64,000 nt of DNA from Micromonospora trifolii (GCF_022229005.1 NZ_JAKKFD010000024.1:1-64000); one strand, 5' to 3'; shown: positions 1 to 11,770, numbered from the stretch's first letter. Notes: a model not told the origin generated them from the sequence alone. Numbers and translations are program-made.

Positions 1-132
1 AGCAGTGGGGGCAGCGCGGCGCCGGGCCGCGGGGCGCCGGACGCCGGACGCGAGGCCCGGCGCGCCGGGGACGCGAGGCCCGAGGGCACGAGGCCCGAGG
101 CGCGCTGCCGGCTCCTCGCGGACCGGGCGGGG
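1..132. other. GC-rich stretch with short repeats, no gene recognised
   Basis: Very GC-rich sequence downstream of the Nudix gene. The 9-mer CGAGGCCCG occurs at 51, 74 and 89, so part of it is an irregular short repeat. No coding sequence or clear terminator is visible. Confidence 0.5.
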
Positions 133-1083
133 TCAGGTGAGTTGGGCGGCTTGGACTGCTTCGGCGGTCACCTCGGTGAGGCGGTCGGTGGGGAGGGCGC
201 CCAGCTCCTCGCGGCCGAACCAGCGGGCCTCACAGGTGGAGCCACCCACGTCGGCAACGGTGAGCGGGTTGGGCTGGTCGACGACGACCCGGTAGAAGGC
301 GCGTACGCCGTGCCAGTCGATCGGATAGCCCTCGGGGCCGAGGGAGGCGGCGTCGCGGTGGCTGGCGACGCCGAGAAGCTCGACGAGGCGGCCGGCCTGG
401 CCGGTCTCCTCGACCAGCTCCCGGATGAGTGCCGCGCCGGGCTGCTCGCCGTAGTCGGTGCCGCCGCCGGGCAGGTGCCAGCAGCCGGCGCCCGGGTAAC
501 CGTCGGAGATGCGGGTGAGCAGCACTCGGCCGGCGGGGTCGGTGCAGACCGCGTACGCGGCGAAGCGTTGGGCCCGGTGCAGCCCGTCGGGGCCGGGCAC
601 CGCGTAGAAGGAGGGGAACTCGGGTGCCTCGTCGGGCACCACGTCGGCCGAGGAGGCGGGCAGCCCGAGGGCGCGTGCGGTGAACGAGCGCAGCGGCAGC
701 TCGCGCGCCTCGTCGAGGGTGTACCACCTGGCCAGGTCGGTCGGGCGCTCGCCGACCCGGTCCGCAAGGGTGCCGCCGCGCACCGCCACCCGGTAGATCA
801 GACGGTCGGTGTGGATGGTGATGCCGCGGTCCGGGAGTGCCCGCATGTCGGCGAGCACGTCGGCCAGGCTGGAGACGGCGACGGAGAGGCCGGTTTCGGC
901 GGCGGTCTCGCGAACGACTGTGTGGTTCGGGTCCTCGCCGTGGTCGACCGCCCCGCCGGGCAGCGACCACGCGCCGGGGGTGCCGGAGCGCTCCGATGCG
1001 CGGACCAGCAAGACTCGGCCGCTTGAATCAGCACAAACTGCGTATGCCGCGATCCTGCGGAGCGGCTTGAGCAAGGTGGTCAC
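133..1083 (-). CDS. tandem-domain NUDIX hydrolase
   Basis: A 316-residue protein with two Nudix folds, each about 140 residues. Nudix enzymes cleave nucleoside diphosphates linked to another group, typically damaged nucleotides, sugar nucleotides or cofactors. The first Nudix box lies at about residues 44-66. It keeps the Gly, the first Glu and RE..AETG, but one of the paired Glu residues is Ala. The second box, at about 208-230, is canonical (GGTDYGE then RELVEETG). Both folds start with a similar stretch (AAYAVC.D..GRVLL), consistent with internal duplication. The start is GTG at 1083, preceded by a GGGGAG run 11 bases upstream. Substrate cannot be told from sequence. The second domain is probably the active one and the first weakened or regulatory. 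Confidence 0.85.
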   Translation of the reverse strand: MTTLLKPLRRIAAYAVCADSSGRVLLVRASERSGTPGAWSLPGGAVDHGEDPNHTVVRETAAETGLSVAVSSLADVLADMRALPDRGITIHTDRLIYRVAVRGGTLADRVGERPTDLARWYTLDEARELPLRSFTARALGLPASSADVVPDEAPEFPSFYAVPGPDGLHRAQRFAAYAVCTDPAGRVLLTRISDGYPGAGCWHLPGGGTDYGEQPGAALIRELVEETGQAGRLVELLGVASHRDAASLGPEGYPIDWHGVRAFYRVVVDQPNPLTVADVGGSTCEARWFGREELGALPTDRLTEVTAEAVQAAQLT

Positions 1084-1226
1084 GGAAGCAAATTCTCCCC
1101 GGGCCGGGTTACCGGAACGGAAAAGAGTCGGATTCCTGACTATCCGGTCCCGGTCAGGGATTGGTCAGGGTAAGGATCCGGGCGGTCACCGAGGGCGGGC
1201 CGGGCGTCAGCGCGGACGGTAGAGGT

Positions 1227-1595
1227 ATGACATCGACCACCGCTCCCCGCGCCCCGTACAAGCAGCTTCGGCGACCCACCACCGACCGCATGGTCGCCGG
1301 GGTCGCCAGCGGCGTCGGCCGCTACTTCGCCGTCGATCCCACACTGGTCCGGGTGATCTTCGCGGTCACCGGCCTGCTCACCGGCGGGCTCGCGTTGTTC
1401 GCGTACCCGATCATGTGGTTCCTCATGCCGGAGGAGCCCACCGGCGCGCCGGCCTGGCCGCACGCCGCGGGCGTCGCGCCGCAGAACGGCCCGCCGCCCA
1501 CCGCCGGGCCCGCGCCCGGCGGACCACCGCAGGGGTACGCCCCGACGCCGCCCTACCCGCCGGCGACCCCGCCCAGCATGCCGCCGGCGGCGTGA
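1227..1595 (+). CDS. PspC-domain small membrane protein
   Basis: A 122-residue protein. Residues about 12-70 form a PspC domain: a conserved start (RPTTDRMVAGVASGVGRYF), a DPTLVRVIF segment, then a hydrophobic helix ending in PIMWFLMPEE. The last 50 residues are rich in Pro, Gly and Ala and probably disordered. PspC-family proteins sit in the cytoplasmic membrane and in some bacteria sense envelope stress. In actinobacteria they are often free-standing or fused to sensor kinases. The start at 1227 was chosen because the domain begins soon after it; an in-frame start at 1161 would add 22 residues of unlikely sequence. It converges on guaA with only 7 bases between the stops. Confidence 0.85.
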   Translation: MTSTTAPRAPYKQLRRPTTDRMVAGVASGVGRYFAVDPTLVRVIFAVTGLLTGGLALFAYPIMWFLMPEEPTGAPAWPHAAGVAPQNGPPPTAGPAPGGPPQGYAPTPPYPPATPPSMPPAA

Positions 1596-1599
1596 GCGG

Positions 1600-3159
<1,560 letters not shown>

Positions 3160-3225
3160 GTGCACGAAGCCTACCGACAGTCACGGCCGCTCCCGGCACC
3201 GGCTCGCCGGCAATCCGCTCCTCCC

Positions 3226-3296
3226 GCGATCTTGCACTTTCTGTCCCGACAAAAGACACAAAAGCCACAGGACAACGACCGAAACTGCAAGATCGC
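3226..3296. repeat. long imperfect palindrome, family A copy 1
   Basis: Twenty-base arms at 3226-3245 and 3277-3296 pair with two mismatches around a 31-base loop. Arms start GCGATCTTGCA and continue to a GTTTC-like core. The loop contains two similar halves (GACAAAAG, GACACAAAAG). It lies between the choD stop and the guaA start. Two more members of the same family occur at 16895 and 55256 with the related head AGATCTTGGACA and core GTTTCCGTT. Confidence 0.8.
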
Positions 3297-3301
3297 CGCG
3301 G

Positions 3302-4999
3302 TCAGGGTCGCAGCGCGCCCGGGGCACCTGCCGGGACTGCCGGGGTTCTCGGGGGTACGGGTGCGAGGCGGCGGTACGGGGAACCGAGGGGTGGGCGGGG
3401 GTCCTGCTCGCCCTTGTTGGGCCAGAAGGACATCGCCCGTTCCGCCTGTGCGGTGATCGTCAGGGACGGGTTCACGCCCAGGTTGGCCGAGACGGCAGCG
3501 CCGTCGACCACGTGCAGTCCGGCGTGCCCGTACACCCGGTGCCAGGGGTCGATCACCCCGTCGGCCGGGGTGGCCCCGATGACCGCCCCGCCCAGGATGT
3601 GCGCGGTCATCGGGATGTCGAACGGTTCGGTGAGTGAGCCGCCGGGGGTGCCGCCGATCTCGTCGGCGAGCATTCGGGCGGCCGTGTTGCCGGCAGGGAT
3701 CCAGGTCGGGCTGGGCGTGCCGTGGCCCGGGCCGGTGACCAACCTGCGGCCGAGCGGGCCACGCCGCCACCGGGTGGTCAGCGAGTTGTCCACCGACTGC
3801 ATGACCAGGGCGATCACCGTCCGTTCCGACCAGCCGCGTACCGACAGCATCCGCGCCGCCAACCGGGGCTGCCGCACGATGCTGCCCAGCCAGCGGCGTA
3901 CCCGGTGCGGGCCACCGTCGACAAGCAGTGACTGGAGCAGCCCCATCGCGTTGGAGCCCCGCCCGTAGCGGACCGGCTCGATGTGTGTCTGCGGGTCGGG
4001 GTGGAACGAGCTGGTGATGGCCACCCCCTCGGTGTAGTCCAACCGCTCGGACCGGGCCCGTTGGCGCGGCACCGAGGCGCCGAGGATCGCCTCCGAGTTG
4101 GTCCGGGTCAGCTCGCCGAGCCGCGGCGAGAGCCCGGGTAGCGCGCCGTCGGCCCGCATCCCGTGCAGCAACCGCTGGGTGCCGAGCGCCCCGGCGGCGA
4201 AGACCACCTGGTCGGCGTGGATGACCTGCCGACCCTTGCGCAGCCAGGCGCCGGTGCGTTCGGTGCGCACCTCGTACCCGCCGCCGTCGGCGGGCCGGAC
4301 GGCGGTCACAGTGGTCAACTGACGGACCGTGACCCCGAGCCGTTCGGCGAGCCAGAGGTAGTTCTTGACCAGCGTGTTCTTCGCCCCGTGCCGGCAGCCG
4401 GTCATGCACGAGCCGCAGTGCAGGCAGCCGGTGCGTTCCGGGCCGGCACCGCCGAAGTACGGGTCGGCGATCCGCTGGCCGGGCCGGCCGATGTGCACGC
4501 CCACAGGGGTGGCGTGGAAGGTGTGCCCCACCCCCATCCGCTCGGCCACCGCGCGCATGGCGCGGTCCGCGCCGGTGTGCACCGGGTACGTGGTGACGCC
4601 GAGCATCCGTTTCGCCTGGTCGTAGTGGTGGGCCAACTCGTCGCGCCAGTCGGTGATGTCCCGCCACTGCGGGTCGCTGTAGAAGGCCGGCAGCGGTTCG
4701 TAGAGGGTGTTGGCGTAGACCAGCGAGCCGCCGCCCACCCCGGCGCCGGAGAGCACCAGCACCCCGCCGCCGGATCGCCGGTCGGCCGGGCGGAGCAGGG
4801 TGAGCCGTTGGATGCCGTAGCAGCCCAGTTTCGGTGCCCAGAGGAACCGGCGGACCCGCCAGGACGTCTGCGGGAACTCGTCGTCGGCGAAGCGGCGGCC
4901 GGCTTCCAGCACCGCGACCGAGTAGCCCTTCTCGGCCAGTCGGAGCGCGGTGACGCTGCCACCAAAGCCGGACCCGATGACGACCACGTCGTACCGCAT
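3302..4999 (-). CDS. choD: GMC-family FAD oxidoreductase, ChoD-like
   Basis: A 565-residue flavoprotein of the glucose-methanol-choline family, nearest in context and sequence character to actinobacterial ChoD (annotated cholesterol oxidase, natural substrate uncertain). The N-terminus has the FAD Rossmann motif VVIGSGFGGSVTALRLAEKG. GGGSLVYANTLYEP follows at about residue 80, and the C-terminus has the substrate and FAD segment VVDGAAVSANLGVNPSLTI. A Cys-rich stretch near residue 190-205 reads CLHCGSCMTGC, a CX2CX2CX3C pattern. The start at 4999 was chosen because the Rossmann fold begins immediately. The open frame continues to 5515 but that part overlaps the LCP gene and is not protein-like. 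In mycobacteria choD lies beside guaB3, which supports the call. Confidence 0.8.
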   Translation of the reverse strand: MRYDVVVIGSGFGGSVTALRLAEKGYSVAVLEAGRRFADDEFPQTSWRVRRFLWAPKLGCYGIQRLTLLRPADRRSGGGVLVLSGAGVGGGSLVYANTLYEPLPAFYSDPQWRDITDWRDELAHHYDQAKRMLGVTTYPVHTGADRAMRAVAERMGVGHTFHATPVGVHIGRPGQRIADPYFGGAGPERTGCLHCGSCMTGCRHGAKNTLVKNYLWLAERLGVTVRQLTTVTAVRPADGGGYEVRTERTGAWLRKGRQVIHADQVVFAAGALGTQRLLHGMRADGALPGLSPRLGELTRTNSEAILGASVPRQRARSERLDYTEGVAITSSFHPDPQTHIEPVRYGRGSNAMGLLQSLLVDGGPHRVRRWLGSIVRQPRLAARMLSVRGWSERTVIALVMQSVDNSLTTRWRRGPLGRRLVTGPGHGTPSPTWIPAGNTAARMLADEIGGTPGGSLTEPFDIPMTAHILGGAVIGATPADGVIDPWHRVYGHAGLHVVDGAAVSANLGVNPSLTITAQAERAMSFWPNKGEQDPRPPLGSPYRRLAPVPPRTPAVPAGAPGALRP

Positions 5000-5144
5000 G
5001 CACGCATCATTACTCGCGAGTAGCGCTCGCGCCAGCGGCACTTTTTGCGCGATCATGCTCCGGCCGACCGACCCGGCGCCTTCCGGCCGCAACCCGGAGC
5101 ACCCGTCGGAGCGTTGTTCACCAGACGGGTGGAAGGAATCCAAC

Positions 5145-6263
5145 ATGGTTCTCGGGTCGATGGCGCCGCGCCGACGGTGGCTGCTGCTGGGGTTGGCGGC
5201 GCTCGCCGTCGTCGCGCTGATCGCGGCCGGCACCGTGGTGATCACCCGGCTGACCGGCGACAACAAGCCGGGAGGGGCTCCGGTGGCCGGTTCGCCGACC
5301 CCGTCGCCGGTCGGCACGCCGACTCCGAGCCCCAGCGGCCCACCGCCGGGCGCGGACATCACCGGCCCGCTCAACCTGCTGCTGGTCGGTGTGGACACCC
5401 GGGTCAGCGTGCCCGGGTGGGAGCCGCACTCGGACGCCGTGCTGGTGCTGCACGTACCCAAGGGGTTGGATCGGGCGTACCTCTTCTCGCTCCCCCGCGA
5501 CCTGCTGGTGGACATCCCGGCGTTCCCGAAGGCCGGTTACAAGGGCGGCAAGACGAAGCTCACGCACGCGATGAGCTTCGGCAGCCGGGTGCCGGGCAAA
5601 CCCAAGCAACCCAGCACGGCCCAGGGGTACGAGCTGCTGCGCAGCACTGTCAGCGGTTATACCGGGCTGCGCATCGACGCGGGCGCGGTGCTCACCTTCA
5701 ACGGGTTCGACAAGCTGGTCACCGCCCTGGGTGGGGTGGACATCTACGTCGACCAGCGGGTCGAGTCGCTGCACCGCCGACCGGACGGCAAGTACCGGGA
5801 GAGCGCGCCGGGCGGGTACAAGGGGCCGCAGCAGGTCTACGAGAAGGGCGACCGGCACCTCAACGGCTGGCAGGCGCTGGACTACGCGCGGCAGCGCTAC
5901 ATCACCGGCGGTGACTACGCGCGGCAGCGTCACCAGCAGCAGCTGATCAAGGCGATGACCCGCAAGATCCTGGACGAGGGCCTGGCCCGGCAACCGGAGC
6001 GCGTCGACCAGGTGGTCTCCGCGCTGGGCGACACGCTTGTCTACGTGGGCGGGCGCCGGATCGTCGACATCGCGTACGCCCTCAGTGGCCTGCCGAAGAA
6101 CCGCTTCACGCTGGTCGGGCTGCCCGGTTCCGGCGTCGGCAAGGGCAGCGCCTACCGGGGCGAACAGCTGACCAGCGAGGGCCGCAAGTTCCTCACCGAA
6201 CTCCGCGCCGGGCGCGCCGACGCGTACCTGGCCGCCCACCCCGCCCTGGTCGTCAAGAACTGA
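5145..6263 (+). CDS. LytR-CpsA-Psr (LCP) family protein
   Basis: A 372-residue membrane-anchored protein. Residues about 10-33 are one transmembrane helix, followed by a Pro/Ser/Thr linker to about 70. The extracellular LCP domain starts at LNLLLVGVDTR, with the conserved SDAVLVLHV and SLPRDLLVDIP segments and a later Arg-rich LDYARQRY motif. LCP proteins transfer lipid-linked glycopolymers (teichoic acids, arabinogalactan or similar) onto peptidoglycan. The start at 5145 is supported by a GGAAGGA ribosome-binding site eight bases upstream. It diverges from choD and converges with the M1 peptidase gene. Confidence 0.9.
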   Translation: MVLGSMAPRRRWLLLGLAALAVVALIAAGTVVITRLTGDNKPGGAPVAGSPTPSPVGTPTPSPSGPPPGADITGPLNLLLVGVDTRVSVPGWEPHSDAVLVLHVPKGLDRAYLFSLPRDLLVDIPAFPKAGYKGGKTKLTHAMSFGSRVPGKPKQPSTAQGYELLRSTVSGYTGLRIDAGAVLTFNGFDKLVTALGGVDIYVDQRVESLHRRPDGKYRESAPGGYKGPQQVYEKGDRHLNGWQALDYARQRYITGGDYARQRHQQQLIKAMTRKILDEGLARQPERVDQVVSALGDTLVYVGGRRIVDIAYALSGLPKNRFTLVGLPGSGVGKGSAYRGEQLTSEGRKFLTELRAGRADAYLAAHPALVVKN

Positions 6264-6270
6264 CCGCCGC

Positions 6271-7728
6271 TCAGAGCCGCTTGGGCAGGGCGGGCTTTTT
6301 CGTGCCGTAGAGCCAGGCGTCGAAGATCGCGTCCAGCTGCTTGCCGGAGATCCGCTCGGCCAGGGCCACGAACTCGGCAGTGGTGGCGGTGCCGTTGCGC
6401 TTCTCCGCCGCCCAGGTCTTGACGATCTCGAAGAACGCCTTGTCGCCGACGGCCACCCGAAGGGCGTGCAGGGTCATCCCGCCGCGCTGGTAGACCGACT
6501 CGCTGAACAGCTTGGCCACGCCCGGCTTACCGGGCGGTGTCTGCCACACCTGCGCGGACATGCTGGCGTACCGGTTGTCGAACGCCTCCTTGGCCGTGTA
6601 CGCCTTGGTGTGCTCGGCCCAGAGCCACTCCGCGTACGTCGCGAAGCCCTCGTTGAGCCAGATGTCCTCCCACTTGGCCAACGCGACGCTGTCGCCGAAC
6701 CACTGGTGGGCCAGCTCGTGGGCGACGACCTCGGTGTTCTCGCCCTGCCGGAAGAAGCTCGCCGCGTACACCGGTCGGCTCTGCGTCTCCAGGGCGTAGG
6801 AGATCCGGCTGTCGGAGACCACCACCCCGCCGTACGCGTCGAACGGGTACGGCCCGAACACACTCTCCAGGTAGTCGGCCACCGCGACGGTCTGCGCGAT
6901 GGACGCGTCCGCGTTGCCCTTGGCCTCGGTGGTGGTGACAGCGCTGTAGACCGGGCGGCCCTTGTGCTCACCGGTGGTGATCCGGAACTTGCCGATCACC
7001 AGCGTGCTCAGATAGCTGGCCATCGGCGACTTCTCCGACCACTTCCAGGTGGTCCAACCGCCCGCGCTGGTCTTCCCGCCGGGAACGCCGTTGCTGATCG
7101 CGGTCAGGCCGTCCGGAACTGCGACCTCGAACTCGTAGGCCGCCTTGTCCGACGGGTGGTCGTTGACCGGGAACCAGGTGCTGGCCGACTCGGGCTGGCC
7201 CAGCGCGATGGCACCGTCGGCGGTGTGCAGGAAGCCGCCGTCACCGAGCGTCTCGTTCTTCAGCGGCTTCGGCTTGCCCGCGTAGGCGATCTCGGCGACG
7301 AACCCGTTGCCGTTGATCAGGCCGGAGGCCGGCTTGATCACCAGCTCGTTCCGCTTACGGCTGTGGGTCGCCGGTGCGCCGTCGACGGTGACCGCGCTGA
7401 CGGTCAGGCCGGCCAGGTCGAGGTTGAACGTCGACAGATCGGCGGTGGCGGTGGCCCGCACCGTGGTCGTACCCGTCAACTGGTCCTTGGCCGGGTCGTA
7501 GCGCACCTTCACCGCGTACCGCGCGACGTCGTAGCCGCCGTTGCCGTAGGTCGGGAAGTAGGCGTCGCCGACCCCGTCGGCGCCAGCGGTGAACGTCCGC
7601 GCCGGCGTGGGGGACGCGCTCGGTGGTGGGGCCGTCTCCGAGCCCGCCGAGTCGCATCCGGACAGTGCGAGCGCACCGGTCACCAGCAGGCCGGCAGCCA
7701 CTCGCAGTCTGTGCCGCGTCCGCCGCAT
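6271..7728 (-). CDS. secreted lipoprotein M1-family metallopeptidase (1)
   Basis: A 485-residue zinc aminopeptidase-like protein. The N-terminus is a lipoprotein signal with lipobox LSGC at about residues 23-26, so the enzyme should be anchored outside the membrane. The gluzincin motif is HELAH followed 18 residues later by the Glu of NEGF. Upstream, YALETQSRP occupies the place of the classical GAMEN exopeptidase motif. It lacks the large C-terminal domain of full-length M1 enzymes, as in other short actinobacterial members. ATG at 7728 is chosen over the longer reading from 7788 because the signal sequence begins there. A close paralogue lies immediately upstream at 7839-9242 in the same direction. 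Confidence 0.9.
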   Translation of the reverse strand: MRRTRHRLRVAAGLLVTGALALSGCDSAGSETAPPPSASPTPARTFTAGADGVGDAYFPTYGNGGYDVARYAVKVRYDPAKDQLTGTTTVRATATADLSTFNLDLAGLTVSAVTVDGAPATHSRKRNELVIKPASGLINGNGFVAEIAYAGKPKPLKNETLGDGGFLHTADGAIALGQPESASTWFPVNDHPSDKAAYEFEVAVPDGLTAISNGVPGGKTSAGGWTTWKWSEKSPMASYLSTLVIGKFRITTGEHKGRPVYSAVTTTEAKGNADASIAQTVAVADYLESVFGPYPFDAYGGVVVSDSRISYALETQSRPVYAASFFRQGENTEVVAHELAHQWFGDSVALAKWEDIWLNEGFATYAEWLWAEHTKAYTAKEAFDNRYASMSAQVWQTPPGKPGVAKLFSESVYQRGGMTLHALRVAVGDKAFFEIVKTWAAEKRNGTATTAEFVALAERISGKQLDAIFDAWLYGTKKPALPKRL

Positions 7729-7838
7729 CCCACACCCTTTCCGCACGGTGGTCGGTAACGGCCTCCGCCGTTCCGCGCGAACGGGCACCTACCCGCCGTT
7801 CGCAGGCGGCAGCATATCGACCGGGCAACGGGGCGGGG

Positions 7839-9242
<1,404 letters not shown>

Positions 9243-9395
9243 GCCCACCCCTCCTGCGGCACCCGGCCTCCTGCGCCGTTGCGGCCCTTCTGTGGCGTCC
9301 CGGTCAGGACGAGCGTAGTCAGCATCACGGGCCGTGCGGTTGGTATCGACGATCATCAGTGACTTTCGTCGGATCAAACAAAAGCTGCCGTCGAT

Positions 9396-9410
9396 CGAAC
9401 CTTTCTTTCG
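9396..9410. promoter_or_regulatory. possible operator, CGAA-N7-TTCG
   Basis: CGAA and TTCG half-sites face each other around seven bases, 54 bases before the ATG of the sugar isomerase-like gene. CGAA/TTCG inverted boxes have been described upstream of actinomycete sugar-utilisation genes. The match is short and could be chance. Confidence 0.3.
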
Positions 9411-9463
9411 ACTTAGACCGACGTTAGTGTCTGTCTCCGACCACCGTCGCGAAAGGTGGAACC

Positions 9464-10579
9464 ATGCCAGACCACACCGCCCCCGGCGCCACCCCCACCG
9501 GCCGACTCAGCCGCCGATCCCTGCTCGCCGCGTCCGCCGGCGCCGCCGCCGCGATCGGCGCGGCAGGCCTACCAGTCCTCGCCACCGGCACCCCCGCGCT
9601 CGCCAACCCCGGCAACGCGAGCAAGCTGCGGGTGGAGCCACTGATCCCGGCCAGGAACCGCGGCATCATTCTCTACAGCGTCCGTGACCGGATCACCGCC
9701 GCGCCCGACGACAGCGGGGTGCCGTACGGCTTCGAGCGCGTCCTCGCCCGACTCGCCGAGATCGGCTACAAGGAGATCGAGTTCGCCGGCTACACCCAGA
9801 GCACCGAGATCCTGGGCCGGCAGATCACCCCCGCCGAGATCCGCAAGATCCTCGACGACAACGGCCTGGTGGCCAACGGCACCCACGCCTCGATCCAGCC
9901 GGCCACCTTCCAGCAACAACTGGACATCGCCGAGGAACTCGGCATGAAGAACATCGGCACCGGCAGCGACCCGACCAGCAGCGCGTACAAGGCCGAGTGG
10001 GACGCCGCCGCGGACATCTGGAACGAGCTGGGCCGGCAGGCCAAGGCCCGAGGCATGCGGCTCTACACGCACAACCACGACGCCGCGTACAACTTCCTCA
10101 TCGACCGGGGCCCGCGCGACGCGCAGGGCCGGCAGACCCGGTCCTCCGGCATCCGCCGGCTGGAGTACTTCTTCGAGATCACCGACCCGCGGTACGTCTT
10201 CTTCGAGCTCGACATCTACTGGGCCTACGTGGCCCGCTACAAGCACCAGAAGTACGTCAACCCGGCCGGTCAGGAGGTGACCGACCTGTTCGACCCGATC
10301 CTCACAGTGGCCGACCGGACCACCCGGTTCCCGCTCTTCCACGCCAAGGACGGCGACCGGGACACCAGCGTGCCCAACGGCTACCAGATGACCCCGCTGG
10401 GCGACGGCGACCTCAACTTCCAGCAGTTCTTCCAGACCATCGGCGAGCGCAACTTCCACCACGCCAACTGGGAGATGGACACCGCCCCCGGCGGTGCGGA
10501 CAACAAGGGCCAGTCGCTCGACTTCGCGGCGACCAGCTACCGCAACATGTCCGACCTGACCATCTACGTGGAGAAGTGA
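9464..10579 (+). CDS. Tat-exported sugar phosphate isomerase/epimerase-like protein
   Basis: A 371-residue protein. The first 45 residues are a twin-arginine signal (SRRSLLAASAGAAAAIG, then a small-residue cleavage region). The rest is a TIM-barrel of the xylose isomerase-like (AP endonuclease 2) superfamily: AEIGYKEIEFAGYT, THASIQPATF, YTHNHDAAYNF, FFELDIYWAY and FHAKDGD supply the typical His, Glu and Asp metal ligands. A folded, metal-containing barrel fits Tat export. The substrate is probably a free sugar or sugar derivative outside the cell, but this is inference. It is divergent from the M1 peptidase and ends at a strong bidirectional hairpin. Confidence 0.85.
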   Translation: MPDHTAPGATPTGRLSRRSLLAASAGAAAAIGAAGLPVLATGTPALANPGNASKLRVEPLIPARNRGIILYSVRDRITAAPDDSGVPYGFERVLARLAEIGYKEIEFAGYTQSTEILGRQITPAEIRKILDDNGLVANGTHASIQPATFQQQLDIAEELGMKNIGTGSDPTSSAYKAEWDAAADIWNELGRQAKARGMRLYTHNHDAAYNFLIDRGPRDAQGRQTRSSGIRRLEYFFEITDPRYVFFELDIYWAYVARYKHQKYVNPAGQEVTDLFDPILTVADRTTRFPLFHAKDGDRDTSVPNGYQMTPLGDGDLNFQQFFQTIGERNFHHANWEMDTAPGGADNKGQSLDFAATSYRNMSDLTIYVEK

Positions 10580-10598
10580 CTCTGCGCTGAAATGCGAC

Positions 10599-10633
10599 GA
10601 AGGCCGGCCCCGCAGCACGCGGGGCCGGCCTTC
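10599..10633. terminator. bidirectional hairpin terminator
   Basis: Perfect 15-base arms (10599-10613 and 10619-10633) around a 5-base loop, between the convergent isomerase-like gene and guaB3. Its symmetry suits both strands. Confidence 0.85.
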
Positions 10634-10651
10634 CGGCGTCTGACGGATCGG

Positions 10652-11770
10652 TCAGCGGTCGAGGACCAGACCGACCTTCTGGAACTCCTTCAGGTCGCGG
10701 TAACCGCACTTGGCCATCGCCCGACGCAGCCCACCGAACAGGTTGAGCTGGCCGTCGGCCTCGTCCGCCGGCCCGAAGAGCAGCTGCTCCATCGACCCGA
10801 GCGGCTCACCGGAAACCTCGAACGCACCCCGGGGCAGCGACGGGTGGCTCGCCGCCGAGTGCCACCAGGCACCACCGGCGGGGGCCTCCTCGCAGAGCGA
10901 CAGCGGCTCACCGAGCATCACCGCGTCCGCGCCGCAGCCGAGCGCCTTGGCGATGTCACCCGAGGTCTGGATGTCACCGTCGGCGATCAGGTGCACGTAC
11001 CGGCCGCCGGTCTCGTCCAGGTAGTCACGGCGGGCCGCCGCGGCGTCGGCGATCGCGGTGGCCATCGGCACCCGGATGCCCAGAACCGACTCGGTGGTCG
11101 ACCACTCGTCGCCACCGATGCCCACGATCACGCCGGCCGCGCCGGTACGCATCAGGTGCAGCGCCGTCTTGTAGTCAGTGCAGCCACCGACGATCACCGG
11201 CAGGTCGAGGTCGGCGATGAACTCCTTGAGGTTCAGCGGCTCATCGGTGGTCGACACATGCTCGGCCGAGACGATGGTGCCCTGGATGACCAGGATGTCC
11301 ACCCCGGCGTCCAGGATCACCGGCGCCAGCGCGAGGGTGTGCTGCGGAGAGACCCGCACCGCCACCGTGCCGCCACCGGCGCGCAGCTCGCGGACCCGCT
11401 CCGCGATCAGGTCGGGGCGGATCGGCTCGGCGTACACCTCCTGGAGCCGCTTGGTGGCGCGGGCCTCCTCGTCGAGGCCGGCCAGCTCGTCCAGCACCTT
11501 CGTCGGGTTCTCGTAGCGGGTCCACAGCCCTTCGACGTTGAGCACGCCGAGGCCGCCGAGCTGACCGAGACGCACCGCCGAGGACGGGCTCATTGTGGCG
11601 TCGGAGGGGTGGCCGACGCACGGAATGCCGAACGGGTACGCGTCGAGCTGCCAGGACGTCGAGACGTCATCGACGTCCCGGGTGCGGCGGCTCGGCACGA
11701 TGGCGATGTCGTCCAGGTGGTAGCCGCGCTGCGCGGTCTTGCCCAGCCCGATCTCGACCACGTCACGCAT
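10652..11770 (-). CDS. guaB3: GuaB3-family IMP dehydrogenase-related protein
   Basis: A 372-residue TIM-barrel protein of the IMP dehydrogenase/GMP reductase superfamily without the CBS pair. It starts with the GuaB3-type VEIGLGKTAQRGYHLDDI and keeps the phosphate-binding loop (GIGGDEW) and a [20 protein letters not shown] segment. The canonical IMPDH loop Gly-Xaa-Cys-Thr is not seen; the corresponding stretch is VGIGGDEWSTTESVLG. It lies 30 bases downstream of guaB on the same strand, as in mycobacteria and streptomycetes. GuaB3 members have been annotated as IMPDH-like, and a cyanobacterial one has been reported to reduce GMP. The reaction here is therefore uncertain. Confidence 0.9.
   Translation of the reverse strand: MRDVVEIGLGKTAQRGYHLDDIAIVPSRRTRDVDDVSTSWQLDAYPFGIPCVGHPSDATMSPSSAVRLGQLGGLGVLNVEGLWTRYENPTKVLDELAGLDEEARATKRLQEVYAEPIRPDLIAERVRELRAGGGTVAVRVSPQHTLALAPVILDAGVDILVIQGTIVSAEHVSTTDEPLNLKEFIADLDLPVIVGGCTDYKTALHLMRTGAAGVIVGIGGDEWSTTESVLGIRVPMATAIADAAAARRDYLDETGGRYVHLIADGDIQTSGDIAKALGCGADAVMLGEPLSLCEEAPAGGAWWHSAASHPSLPRGAFEVSGEPLGSMEQLLFGPADEADGQLNLFGGLRRAMAKCGYRDLKEFQKVGLVLDR

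Noticed and set aside
5000..5515. N-terminal extension of the GMC oxidoreductase
   Set aside because: It is opposite the LCP gene start and has no protein-like conservation; the Rossmann fold starts at 4999.
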